A DNA stretch of 42,886 nucleotides, from the NCBI RefSeq assembly GCF_003574735.1, contig NZ_QORW01000006.1:1-42886 (forward strand), given 5' to 3'. A program made the translations under genes and the position numbers. This document shows positions 9,475-17,394 of this stretch, piece after piece. The notes beneath the pieces were generated by a model. It had not been told where the DNA came from. It saw nothing but the letters and a program-made list of their open reading frames with translations, and made no database searches. How positions within the stretch are numbered: position 1 is the stretch's first letter; every line of letters begins with the position of its first letter. The DNA is from Dongia deserti. Lineage in GTDB: Bacteria; Pseudomonadota; Alphaproteobacteria; Dongiales; Dongiaceae.

Positions 9475-10698
9475 ATGCAGGCCGCATTCTATCAACAGCT
9501 CGACCAGATCCTGTCACAGATCAGGGCCGATGGGTTCTGGAAGGCGGAGCGGCTGATCGGCACGCCGCAAGGCCCCGCCATCCACCTGGCGGACGGGCGC
9601 GAGGTCCTGAACTTCTGCGCCAACAACTATCTGGGTCTGGCGGACGATCCGCGGCTGGTCGATGCGGCGATCGACGGCATGCGCAGCCATGGCTTCGGCA
9701 TGGCCTCGGTCCGCTTCATCTGCGGCACCCAGGATATCCATCGCGAGCTGGAAGAGGCGCTGGCCAAGTTCCTCAAAATGGAGGACGCCATCCTCTATTC
9801 CAGCTGCTTCGACGCCAATGGCGGCCTGTTCGAGACCATCCTGGGGGAGAACGACGCCGTCATTTCCGATGCGTTGAACCATGCCTCGATCATCGACGGC
9901 ATCCGCCTATGCAAGGCCAAGCGCTTCCGCTACCGCAACAACGACATGGACGATCTGGAGGCGCAGCTGAAAGCCGCCGACCAGGCCGGCGCCAAGGTCA
10001 AGCTGATCGCCACCGATGGCGTGTTCTCCATGGATGGGATCATCGCCGACCTGAAGGGGATTTGCGATCTGGCGGATCGCTACGGCGCGCTGGTGATGGT
10101 GGATGACAGCCATGCCGTCGGCTTCGTAGGGCAGCATGGCCGCGGCGCGCCGGAATATTGCGGCGTCGAAGGTCGCGTCGACATCCTGACCGGCACGCTG
10201 GGCAAGGCCATGGGCGGCGCCAGCGGCGGCTACGTAGCCGCGAAGAAGCAGGTCGTGGAGCTGCTGCGCCAGCGCTCGCGGCCCTATCTCTTTTCCAATG
10301 CCCTGGCGCCGAGCATCGTGAGCGCGTCGCTCAAGGTGCTCGAGTTGGTGCAAAGCGAGGACGGAGCGGAGCGGCGCGCCCGCGTCATCGCCAATGGCCG
10401 CTCCTTCCGGCAGAAGATGAGCGTGCTGGGCTTCGAACTGGTGCCGGGCGATCATCCCATCATTCCGGTGATGCTGGGCGATGCGGCATTGGCGACGCGC
10501 ATGGCCAATGCGCTGCTGGACGAGGGGATTTACGTGATCGGCTTTTCCTTCCCTGTGGTGCCCAAGGGGCAGGCGCGCATCCGCACGCAGATGAGCGCCG
10601 CGCACACCGACGAGCATATCAACAAGGCCGCGGAAGCCTTCGCCAAGGTCGGCTTGGCACTGGGCGCAATCGGCGGCAAGAAGAAAGAGGCGATCTGA
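9475..10698 (+). CDS. kbl: Glycine C-acetyltransferase (2-amino-3-ketobutyrate CoA ligase)
   Basis: PLP enzyme that cleaves 2-amino-3-ketobutyrate with CoA to glycine and acetyl-CoA, the second step of threonine breakdown after Tdh. It has 407 residues, close to the usual 398. The PLP-binding lysine is Lys244 in [14 protein letters not shown], and the substrate loop NNYLGL and the VDDSHAVGF strand are present. I use the ATG at 9475 because GAGG lies 8 bases upstream; the longer frame adds 21 unrelated residues. The tdh start follows its stop by one base, so the two are co-transcribed and probably translationally coupled. Confidence 0.98.
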   Translation: MQAAFYQQLDQILSQIRADGFWKAERLIGTPQGPAIHLADGREVLNFCANNYLGLADDPRLVDAAIDGMRSHGFGMASVRFICGTQDIHRELEEALAKFLKMEDAILYSSCFDANGGLFETILGENDAVISDALNHASIIDGIRLCKAKRFRYRNNDMDDLEAQLKAADQAGAKVKLIATDGVFSMDGIIADLKGICDLADRYGALVMVDDSHAVGFVGQHGRGAPEYCGVEGRVDILTGTLGKAMGGASGGYVAAKKQVVELLRQRSRPYLFSNALAPSIVSASLKVLELVQSEDGAERRARVIANGRSFRQKMSVLGFELVPGDHPIIPVMLGDAALATRMANALLDEGIYVIGFSFPVVPKGQARIRTQMSAAHTDEHINKAAEAFAKVGLALGAIGGKKKEAI

Positions 10699-10699
10699 G

Positions 10700-11725
10700 A
10701 TGCGCGCGCTCGCGAAGCTGGAACGAGGACCCGGCCTCTCCCTCACGGACGTGAGGAAGCCGGAGGTCGGTCACAACGACGTGCTGATCAAGATCAAGAA
10801 GGCCGCGATCTGCGGCACCGATTGCCACATCTGGAAATGGGACGAGTGGGCGCAGAAGACCATCCCCGTTCCCATGCAGGTCGGCCATGAATATGTCGGC
10901 GAGGTGGTCGACATGGGAACCGAGGTGCGCGGGTTCGAGATCGGCGACCGCGTCTCCGGTGAAGGCCACATCACCTGCGGCCATTGCCGCAATTGCCGCG
11001 CCGGACGGCGGCATCTGTGCCGCAATACGGTCGGCGTGGGCGTCAACCGCGCGGGCGCTTTCGCGGACTACCTCGCGATCCCGGCGGTCAATGCCTTCAA
11101 GATCCCGGACGGCATCAGCGACGAGATGGCTGCCATCCTTGATCCGTTCGGCAACGCGACCCACACCGCGCTCAGTTTCAACCTGGTGGGCGAGGATGTG
11201 CTCATTACCGGCGCCGGGCCGATCGGCATCATGGCGGCCGCGATCTGCCGCCATGTCGGCGCTCGCTACGTCGTCATCACCGACGTGAACGACTACCGCC
11301 TTGACCTCGCGCGCAAGATGGGCGCCAGCCGTGCCGTCAACGTGGCGCGCGACACGCTGAAGGACGTCATGAGCGACCTCGGCATGGTGGAAGGCTTCGA
11401 CGTCGGGCTCGAGATGTCCGGCGTGCCGACCGCCTTCTCGCAGATGCTGGAGCACATGAATCACGGCGGCAAGATCTCGCTGCTCGGCATTCCGCCTGCC
11501 AACACCGCGATCGACTGGAACCAGGTGATCTTCAAGGGCCTGGAGATCAAAGGCATCTACGGCCGCGAGATGTTCGAAACCTGGTACAAGATGATCGCCA
11601 TGCTGCAATCCGGCCTCGACCTCTCACCCATTCTCACCCACAGCTTCCCGGTCGGCGATTTCAAGAAGGGCTTCGAAATCATGCTTTCCGGCCAGTCGGG
11701 CAAGGTAATCCTGGACTGGGCCTAG
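10700..11725 (+). CDS. tdh: L-threonine 3-dehydrogenase
   Basis: Zinc- and NAD-dependent dehydrogenase that oxidises L-threonine to 2-amino-3-ketobutyrate, the substrate of the adjacent Kbl. The length of 341 residues matches the family. The catalytic zinc site is Cys38 and the nearby GHEYVGEVV segment. The structural zinc lobe has four Cys in [16 protein letters not shown]. The Rossmann nucleotide site is TGAGPIGIM. It starts one base after the kbl stop. An 11-C tract follows its stop. Confidence 0.98.
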   Translation: MRALAKLERGPGLSLTDVRKPEVGHNDVLIKIKKAAICGTDCHIWKWDEWAQKTIPVPMQVGHEYVGEVVDMGTEVRGFEIGDRVSGEGHITCGHCRNCRAGRRHLCRNTVGVGVNRAGAFADYLAIPAVNAFKIPDGISDEMAAILDPFGNATHTALSFNLVGEDVLITGAGPIGIMAAAICRHVGARYVVITDVNDYRLDLARKMGASRAVNVARDTLKDVMSDLGMVEGFDVGLEMSGVPTAFSQMLEHMNHGGKISLLGIPPANTAIDWNQVIFKGLEIKGIYGREMFETWYKMIAMLQSGLDLSPILTHSFPVGDFKKGFEIMLSGQSGKVILDWA

Positions 11726-11729
11726 GCGT

Positions 11730-11740
11730 CCCCCCCCCCC
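11730..11740 (+). repeat. Run of eleven C residues
   Basis: An uninterrupted homopolymer just after the tdh stop codon (11723-11725) and about 40 bases before the Zur-type operator. Such tracts are slippage-prone, but this one lies outside any coding sequence. It may vary in length or reflect a sequencing or assembly ambiguity. Confidence 0.9.
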
Positions 11741-11754
11741 GGCGCTGCTGCCCC

Positions 11755-11784
11755 TTGCGCCGCCTGCAGATATCGGGATAGATA
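11755..11784 (+). promoter_or_regulatory. Candidate sigma-70 promoter for the zinc-response operon
   Basis: TTGCGC (11755-11760) and TAGATA (11779-11784) are 18 bp apart, a workable -35/-10 pair. The -10 box overlaps the Zur-type operator, which fits repression. The match to consensus is partial. Confidence 0.4.
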
Positions 11785-11798
11785 TGTTATAACATAAC
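11781..11798. promoter_or_regulatory. Zur-type operator
   Basis: The 18-mer GATATGTTATAACATAAC differs at one position from the palindrome GATATGTTATAACATATC that I recall as the Zur consensus of the Agrobacterium group. Its core TATGTTATAACATA is a perfect 14-bp palindrome. It lies 20 bp before the start of the 90-aa gene and overlaps a plausible -10 box, so zinc-loaded Zur would repress the downstream genes and zinc shortage would switch them on. The downstream DUF1826 gene is, as I recall, a family found in zinc-limitation gene sets, which agrees. Confidence 0.75.
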
Positions 11799-11817
11799 CA
11801 TATCGTGAGGGGGTCGG

Positions 11818-12090
11818 ATGATCGAAGACGAGAATCTCACGGAGATCGCGTTCTCGGGCGGCCACGTCGCACTGCTTCCCAAGTTCAATGACGCCCGGGT
11901 TCTCTTCCAAGAAGCGTTCGCGCGCTGCGATGGTGAACGGATCCCGCTCGGCAGCGCGACGGCGGCTGCCATGACGGAGTTCTTGCCGCGCCTGACTCTC
12001 GCCTACGGCACACAGCGCGCAGCCTTCCTGTTGCGGCGGCTAGCTGATGCGATCGTCGCGGAGGGGCCGCCGGATCCATCGTGGCAGTGA
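11818..12090 (+). CDS. Hypothetical protein, first gene of a Zur-type operon
   Basis: A 90-residue soluble protein I do not recognise. It has an acidic N-terminus (MIEDENLTEIAFSGGHVALLP) and a helical, Leu/Ala/Arg-rich second half. Only one His and one Cys are present, so it is unlikely to be a metal store. GAGGGGG lies 5 bases before the ATG, a strong ribosome binding site. It overlaps the DUF1826 gene by 10 bp, so the two are coupled. The operator upstream suggests expression under zinc limitation; the function is unknown. Confidence 0.75.
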   Translation: MIEDENLTEIAFSGGHVALLPKFNDARVLFQEAFARCDGERIPLGSATAAAMTEFLPRLTLAYGTQRAAFLLRRLADAIVAEGPPDPSWQ

Positions 12091-12776
12091 GCGTAGTTCC
12101 GCCGGCGCAGTCGGCCTGGCTGACGGACCTCGGCACTGGCCAGCCCGGCATTCTGCGCGGCGATTCGCCGGCGATTCTGCATCGCATCGGCGAGCGCGAC
12201 GTCGGCCTCTGCATCTGGCGGCGCACGGCACCGGTGGAAATCATCCAGGCGTTGGAGGCGCTGGCACCCGGCGACCTGCCGAACGGTCGCGCGCTGGCGC
12301 AGCGTCGCCACGTCGAACCGGTGATCGCTTCCATCCTGGAGGGCACGAGACTGGCGGGCGCGCCGCTCGAGCGCTTCCTCGTCGAGGATATTGCTATGCT
12401 CGCCGCGTGCTACGCCCGCGTTGCCGCGAGCGAGATCATCGATGTGCGGCTTGAAGCGGTCAATCATGACGCCTGCTGGAAATTCCATCGCGACCGGTCG
12501 CGTTTGCGCCTCATCACGACCTATCGCGGCGCAGGCACGCAGATCGTGCCGGCCAGCAATGTCGATGAAGCACTGCAGGCTCAGCGCGCCTATCTCGGCC
12601 CGATCGTGCAGCTGCCGGCCTTTGCCGTGGCTGTGTTCAAGGGCGAGCAGACCATCGACGGTGGCGGCGTTCTGCATCGCTCGCCGCCGATTGCCGGCAC
12701 CGGCATGACGCGGCTTGTGCTGTGCATGGATGGCCCATCCGCAGCCTCGCCGCCCGTGTGGACCGGGCGGTCTTGA
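12081..12776 (+). CDS. DUF1826 domain-containing protein
   Basis: A 231-residue protein that I recognise as DUF1826 from its block order: a CIWRR strand near the start, the FHRDRSRLRLITTYRGAGTQ block with FH-x-D, a FKGE segment, and the terminal HRSPPIAGTGMTRL signature. The conserved His/Asp residues and the late His-Arg resemble a cupin-like or 2-oxoglutarate-oxygenase-like metal site; this is inference. The start is a GTG inside the end of the preceding gene. The Zur-type operator before the pair suggests a role when zinc is scarce. The biochemical function of DUF1826 is not known to me. Confidence 0.88.
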   Translation: MAVSVVPPAQSAWLTDLGTGQPGILRGDSPAILHRIGERDVGLCIWRRTAPVEIIQALEALAPGDLPNGRALAQRRHVEPVIASILEGTRLAGAPLERFLVEDIAMLAACYARVAASEIIDVRLEAVNHDACWKFHRDRSRLRLITTYRGAGTQIVPASNVDEALQAQRAYLGPIVQLPAFAVAVFKGEQTIDGGGVLHRSPPIAGTGMTRLVLCMDGPSAASPPVWTGRS

Positions 12777-12820
12777 GACGACCGGCGACGGAACCGCCGG
12801 CGGTCACTACAATGGCGTCC

Positions 12821-13405
12821 ATGAGCGCCATGATCTACACCATCGGCCATTCCAATCATTCCGCCCTGCGCTTCATCGACCTGCCTCGGGGTGCCGGAAT
12901 AGCCTGCGTGGCCGACGTGCGCTCGACACCATTCTCGCGGCGCAATCCGCAATTCAGCCAGAAGGCGCTCGCGGCGTCGCTCAAGGACGCCGGGATCGAA
13001 TACTGGTTCCTGGGCGATGCGCTGGGCGCCCGGCCGAAGGATCCCGGTTGCTACGAACATGGCAAGGTCAGCTACACGCGCATCGCTGCGACACCGGCCT
13101 TCCAGGAAGCGATCAATGCGCTGATCGACGAGTCGCACGCCAAGCGCACTGCCTTGATGTGCGCGGAGAAAGAGCCGCTGGACTGCCACCGCACCATTCT
13201 GGTGGGGCGCGCCCTGGCTCAGCGCGATACCGAACTCGGCCATATTCTGGCGGACGGGCGGATCGAACCGCACGCCGAGCTGGAGGAAAGATTGCTGCAT
13301 ATCGCCAAGGAGCATATCGACCTGCTCTCCAGCCGCGACGCAGCCCTGGCGCGCGCCTATGACAAGCGCGGCCAGCAGATGGCGTTCTCGCTCACGTCCG
13401 GTTGA
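12821..13405 (+). CDS. DUF488 family protein
   Basis: A 194-residue DUF488 protein. The family signatures are visible: IYTIGHSN at the start, VADVRSTPFSRRNPQFS, a GDALGARP loop, and the CAEKEPLDCHR motif with two cysteines and a histidine that may bind a metal or act catalytically. Its function is not established. Three in-frame ATGs (12812, 12821, 12830) are possible and none has a clear ribosome binding site; the conserved part begins right after the last. It follows the DUF1826 gene by about 44 bp and may be in the same transcript. Its 3' end overlaps the convergent SDR gene by 14 bp. Confidence 0.88.
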   Translation: MSAMIYTIGHSNHSALRFIDLPRGAGIACVADVRSTPFSRRNPQFSQKALAASLKDAGIEYWFLGDALGARPKDPGCYEHGKVSYTRIAATPAFQEAINALIDESHAKRTALMCAEKEPLDCHRTILVGRALAQRDTELGHILADGRIEPHAELEERLLHIAKEHIDLLSSRDAALARAYDKRGQQMAFSLTSG

Positions 13406-14156
13406 TCGACACGCCGCCATCCACCAGCATCGCCGTGCCGGTCGTGAAGCTCGACGCGTCGGAGGCGAGATAGAGCGCGGATTTCGCGATCTCCTCCGGC
13501 GTGGCGATGCGCTTCAAGGCGTGCATGTTCTCAACGAACTGACGGCCTTCCGGCGTGCCGATCATGGCCTGGGCCATCGGCGTGTCAGTTCCGCCGGGCA
13601 GCAGTGCGTTGACGCGGATGCCTCTGGGGCCGAACTCCGTCGCGAGCGCCTGGGTCAGTCCGATCAAGCCGGCCTTGCCCGCGGCATAGGACGCGACGCC
13701 CGGCATGCCGGCGGTGTAGCCGACGAAGGTCGAGGTGAAGATGAGGGAACCGCCGCCGCGATCGAGCATCAACGGGATCTGATATTTGGCGGCCAGGAAT
13801 GCGCTGGTCAGATTGGTTTCGAGCGCGTCGTTCCATCCGGCGAGGGAGATCTGCGGCGTTGGTCCCATCTCACCCAAGGTGCCGGCATTGTTGAAAGCGG
13901 CGTCCAGCCCGCCGAACGCACGCTGCGCAGTCTCGACGAGGTGTTGATGCAGGCCTTCATCCTTGACGTCACCGGCATAGGCGATTGCTTCGCCACCCCA
14001 TGCCGCAATCTCGGCAACCAGCGTGTCCAGCGCGTCCTTGCGGCGCGCGGCAACGACAAGCTTGGCGCCTTCTTCGGCGAACAATTTCGCAGCTGCGCGT
14101 CCGATTCCGGAGCTGGCACCGGTGATGATGACAACCTTGCTCATGAGCGCGCGCAT
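13392..14156 (-). CDS. SDR family oxidoreductase
   Basis: Classical short-chain dehydrogenase/reductase of 254 residues. The nucleotide motif TGASSGIG is at 12-19, NNAG is present, and the catalytic Tyr157-x3-Lys161 is in SYAAGKAGL; the C-terminal VDGG strand is normal. An Arg-rich segment after the second strand (AARRKD) suggests NADP preference, which is inference. I start at the ATG at 14154-14156 because GGAG lies at proper spacing; another ATG is four codons later. The substrate is unknown. The gene ends convergently into DUF488 and is preceded by a palindromic repeat. Confidence 0.93.
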   Translation of the reverse strand: MRALMSKVVIITGASSGIGRAAAKLFAEEGAKLVVAARRKDALDTLVAEIAAWGGEAIAYAGDVKDEGLHQHLVETAQRAFGGLDAAFNNAGTLGEMGPTPQISLAGWNDALETNLTSAFLAAKYQIPLMLDRGGGSLIFTSTFVGYTAGMPGVASYAAGKAGLIGLTQALATEFGPRGIRVNALLPGGTDTPMAQAMIGTPEGRQFVENMHALKRIATPEEIAKSALYLASDASSFTTGTAMLVDGGVSINRT

Positions 14157-14225
14157 CGTGTTCTCCATTCTGTGACGAAGACATAATGCAGAGCACGTGC
14201 GCGGACTCACTCCGCTTCTTGCTCA

Positions 14226-14343
14226 CATACACGAACTGTCGCCCCGGCCTTGAGCCGGGGTCCATCCTGCAGTCGCACGTGCGGCGGGGATCCCGGCTCA
14301 AGGCCGCGATGACGAGCGAGGGAAGGGCGACATACGAACTGTC
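14226..14343. repeat. REP-like palindromic element with flanking direct repeats
   Basis: Two inverted copies of a GC-rich unit (14238-14263 and 14286-14313) share GGCCTTGAGCCGGG. The first unit is itself a hairpin, CCCCGGC with GCCGGGG. The element is bracketed by near-direct repeats, CATACACGAACTGTC (14226-14240) and CATACGAACTGTC (14331-14343). Similar CCCCGGC..TTGAGCCGGGG units are scattered in many alphaproteobacterial genomes, as I recall. It fills the gap between the SDR and rsmB genes. Confidence 0.75.
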
Positions 14344-14349
14344 TTTACG

Positions 14350-15726
14350 TCAGCTCTGCTTCAGCAGCCTTGCAGCATAGAAGCCGTCGATGCCGCCGAG
14401 CTGTGCGAGATGCGACGGCAGCGAGCGCAGATCGCCCTCCGGCGTCACCAGTTCGGTGAAGCCGAACAGCTCCTCTGCGCGGATCGGCACGCGTGCGAGT
14501 GAAGGATGGCGACTGAGCGCGGCGGCGACGCGGTCCGGCCCTTCTTCAGGTTGCAGGGAGCAGGTGCAATAAAGGATGGTGCCGCCCGGCCGCACCAGTC
14601 GCACGGCGGTGTTCAGCAGCGCATCTTGTGTCGCGGAGAGCTTGGCGACGTCGCGCGGATCCTTCAGCCACGCCACGTCGGGGTGGCGGCGGATGGTGCC
14701 GGTGGCGGTGCAGGGCGCATCGAGCAGCACGACATCGTAATCCTTGCCCTTCTGCCACAGCGTCGCGTCGGCCACCTCGCAATCGACCGCAAAGCGCAGG
14801 CGCTTCATGTTCTCCGCCACGCGCGCCAGGCGCTTGCGCGAGCGGTCGAGCGCGGTCACCTGCGCGCCGGCCAATGCCATCTGCGCCGACTTGCCCCCGG
14901 GCGCCGCGCACATGTCGATCGCGCGCTTGCCGGTCAGGTTGCCGAGCAGTTTCGCCGGCAGGCTGGCGCCGAGATCCTGCACCCACCACATGCCTTCGGC
15001 ATAGCCAGGCAAATCCTCGATGCGCGGCGAAGGTCGGTAGTTGTCCGGCGCATGGGCCGCGCGCCGCACCGTGCCGCCGGGCAGGACCGTGCCGCCCAGC
15101 ATCTTGGCCCAGTGGTCGGGATCGCGCCGGACCGTGAAATCGAGCGGCGGCTCCTCCAGATGCGCGATCGCGATCTGCGTCGCCTTGGCGACCCCATAGG
15201 CTTTCACCCAACTCTGCCACAGCCAGTCGGGCAACGAGATCGCGCCTGTGAAATTGCCGCTACCCGGCGCGAACTGGCGGAACAGGTCCGCCTCGCGCGC
15301 GATCCGGCGCAACACGGCGTTGACCAGGCCCTTGTAGCCGGCTTCGCCGCCGCGCTTGCCGGCGAGCGTCACCATCGTGTCGACCGCGGCATGCGCTGGC
15401 GTCTTCAGGAACAGGGTCTGCGCTGTGCCGAGGCGCAGGATGTTGCGGATGGCGCTGGCGCGGGCGGGCAGCGGCTTCTCCAGGCACTGCGCCAGCACGT
15501 GATCGATTTGCCCCAGATGCCGCAGCGTGCAGGTGACGAGCGCGCGCACGAACTGGCGATCCCGGTTGACCAGCTTGTCGAGATCCGGCTGCTCCGCCAG
15601 CGCGTCATCCAACGGCTTGCGCCGCTTCAGGACCGCTTCCAGCAGCTCAATTGCCACAGCACGCGCCGACAGCACGACACTGCCGGACTCCGGCGGCTTT
15701 TCAGCGGGCGAGGGCGGGTTGGCCAT
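14350..15726 (-). CDS. rsmB: 16S rRNA m5C967 methyltransferase, RsmB/Sun family
   Basis: SAM-dependent methyltransferase that makes 5-methylcytosine (C967 in E. coli 16S rRNA). The 458-residue protein has an N-terminal NusB-like RNA-binding domain (about residues 20-150, with ILRLGTAQTLFL) and a C-terminal Rossmann methyltransferase domain. The SAM motif is DMCAAPGGKS, and the two catalytic cysteines are in DAPCTATG and YCTCSLQPEEG. I start at the ATG at 15724-15726; the longer frame adds 20 residues without homology. A long hairpin lies 55 bp upstream. In many relatives this gene sits next to DUF1674/htpX, which here lie about 8 kb away. Confidence 0.95.
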   Translation of the reverse strand: MANPPSPAEKPPESGSVVLSARAVAIELLEAVLKRRKPLDDALAEQPDLDKLVNRDRQFVRALVTCTLRHLGQIDHVLAQCLEKPLPARASAIRNILRLGTAQTLFLKTPAHAAVDTMVTLAGKRGGEAGYKGLVNAVLRRIAREADLFRQFAPGSGNFTGAISLPDWLWQSWVKAYGVAKATQIAIAHLEEPPLDFTVRRDPDHWAKMLGGTVLPGGTVRRAAHAPDNYRPSPRIEDLPGYAEGMWWVQDLGASLPAKLLGNLTGKRAIDMCAAPGGKSAQMALAGAQVTALDRSRKRLARVAENMKRLRFAVDCEVADATLWQKGKDYDVVLLDAPCTATGTIRRHPDVAWLKDPRDVAKLSATQDALLNTAVRLVRPGGTILYCTCSLQPEEGPDRVAAALSRHPSLARVPIRAEELFGFTELVTPEGDLRSLPSHLAQLGGIDGFYAARLLKQS

Positions 15727-15780
15727 GGGCCGCCTTATGCACGATTGCGGCGGGGCTGTCCAAGGGGTGTCTTGAAGCGA

Positions 15781-15820
15781 GATCACCGGGTCGGCGCCTC
15801 AGCGCCGAAGCCCGGTGATC
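15781..15820. terminator. Long perfect-arm hairpin, likely terminator of the ABC operon
   Basis: GATCACCGGG pairs with CCCGGTGATC (10 bp), and inside it TCGGCGC pairs with GCGCCGA (7 bp) around the 4-nt loop CTCA. A 2-nt bulge separates the two stems. It lies 60 bp past the stop of the substrate-binding protein gene on the minus strand and 55 bp before rsmB. There is no U-run, so it may act by Rho-dependent or RNA-stabilising means. Confidence 0.6.
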
Positions 15821-15879
15821 CAATTAGCAGGACTGCCGTTCAGTCCCCGCAAGAGCGGAAGACTGTAGTGCAGGAGGCC

Positions 15880-17394
15880 CTACATTTTCTTCGTATCTTC
15901 TAGGAAGAACCGGCCGAGGGGGTTCTGGTAGAACTCCACGACATGCTTCCCGCAGGCATTGCGGTAGGGGCTGTAGTAGAGGTCGATCCAGTTCACGTCC
16001 TCCTTCGCCATTTTCTGCAGGTCGATATACATCTGCTCGCGCTTCTCGGGATCGAACTCGATGCGAGCCTTCTCAACAAGCTCCTTTACCTCATCGTTTT
16101 TGTAGCGCGTCATGTAGTTCATGTTGGCATCGTGGCCGAGCACGAACGTGGTCTTCTGGTCCGGGTCGATGATGTCGTTGGTCCAGTAGTTGACCGAAAT
16201 GTCGTAGTTGCCGGCCACCAGCTCGTCCCAGCCGGCGGCGGGATCGATCTTGACGATGTTGATGTTGATGCCGGCCTGGGCGGCCTGCTGCTGGATCAGC
16301 ACCGCGATCTGCTCGTCCACCTCGTTGCCGGCCTCGACATTGTACTGCAGCGTCATGCCGGCGGCGCCAGCCGCTTCCAGCATCTCCTTTGCCTTGGCCG
16401 GATCGTACGGCCGCTTGAGGTTGTCGGCGTGGTAATAGAGCGCGCCGGCCGGAACGTAGGAATTGGCGACGGTGCCGACGCCGAAGGTGATGGTATCGAC
16501 AATGGCCTGCTCGTCGATGGCGTAGTCGAGGGCCTGGCGGACCTCCTTCTTGTCCAGCGGCGGATGCTCATGGTTGATCAGCAGGTGATCCTCGCGCGTG
16601 GACGGATCCAGCAGCACGTTCAGCTTACCGTCTTGCTTGAGCTCCGCGATGCGCGAGAAGGGGATGAAGATGCCGCAATCGAGCTCGCCCGCCTGCAGCT
16701 TCAGCACGCGGGTGTTGTCGTCCGGCACCGAGATCCACTGGACGCCATCCAACGACACGCGCTCTGCCTCCCAGAACGACCGATTCTTCTCCAGGATCAC
16801 CTTGTCGCCGCGGCGCCACTCTTTCATCACGAAAGCGCCGGACGAGACCGGATGATCGGACACGCCGGCCTCGTCGGCTTCCACCGCTTTCTTGGACAGG
16901 ATGGAGATGCCGGGCATGGCCAGCGTCGTGAGGAACGGCGCAGTCGGCTGATTGAGCGTGACGACCAGGGTCTTGTCGTCGGTGGCGACGGCGTCCTTGA
17001 TCACGGTATAGGTGTCGCTCCACAGCGATTCCGGATGGTCGCGGATGCGCAGCAGGTTCCAGGCGGCATCGCCCGCCGTGATCGGCGAGCCGTCGGAGAA
17101 CTTCGCGTTCCGCATCTTGAAGGTGTAGGTCATCTGGTCGTCGGATACGGTCCAGCTTTCCGCCAGGCCGGGCTCCAGCTTGGTGCCTGTCTTGTCGACG
17201 CGGACCAGCACGTCATACATGTTGGAGAAGACCCAGAAATCGACGTTCTGCGCCGACTTGATGGGGTCCATGGTGGTGCCGTCCTCGCGCCGGCCGATGG
17301 TCAGGACGCCGTCGGCTGCAGCAATGGTGATATCGCCCGCCAGGATGGCGAGCGCGCCGGCCAGCATCAGGCCGTATTTCAGTTTTCCTTTCAT
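15880..17394 (-). CDS. ABC transporter periplasmic substrate-binding protein (peptide/nickel type)
   Basis: Family 5 solute-binding protein (SBP_bac_5/DppA-like) of 504 residues. A Sec signal peptide spans about residues 1-27 (KGK, hydrophobic core, then AAADG). The mature protein shows the expected blocks: TMDPIKSAQ near the start, PGLAESWTVSDD, FSDGSPITAGDA and VRQALDYAID. No lipobox cysteine is seen, so it should be a free periplasmic protein. The ligand is probably a di- or oligopeptide, given the peptidase in the same operon; this is inference. Its ATG overlaps the stop of the upstream ATPase gene. It is the last gene of the operon, whereas binding proteins are usually first. Confidence 0.93.
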   Translation of the reverse strand: MKGKLKYGLMLAGALAILAGDITIAAADGVLTIGRREDGTTMDPIKSAQNVDFWVFSNMYDVLVRVDKTGTKLEPGLAESWTVSDDQMTYTFKMRNAKFSDGSPITAGDAAWNLLRIRDHPESLWSDTYTVIKDAVATDDKTLVVTLNQPTAPFLTTLAMPGISILSKKAVEADEAGVSDHPVSSGAFVMKEWRRGDKVILEKNRSFWEAERVSLDGVQWISVPDDNTRVLKLQAGELDCGIFIPFSRIAELKQDGKLNVLLDPSTREDHLLINHEHPPLDKKEVRQALDYAIDEQAIVDTITFGVGTVANSYVPAGALYYHADNLKRPYDPAKAKEMLEAAGAAGMTLQYNVEAGNEVDEQIAVLIQQQAAQAGININIVKIDPAAGWDELVAGNYDISVNYWTNDIIDPDQKTTFVLGHDANMNYMTRYKNDEVKELVEKARIEFDPEKREQMYIDLQKMAKEDVNWIDLYYSPYRNACGKHVVEFYQNPLGRFFLEDTKKM

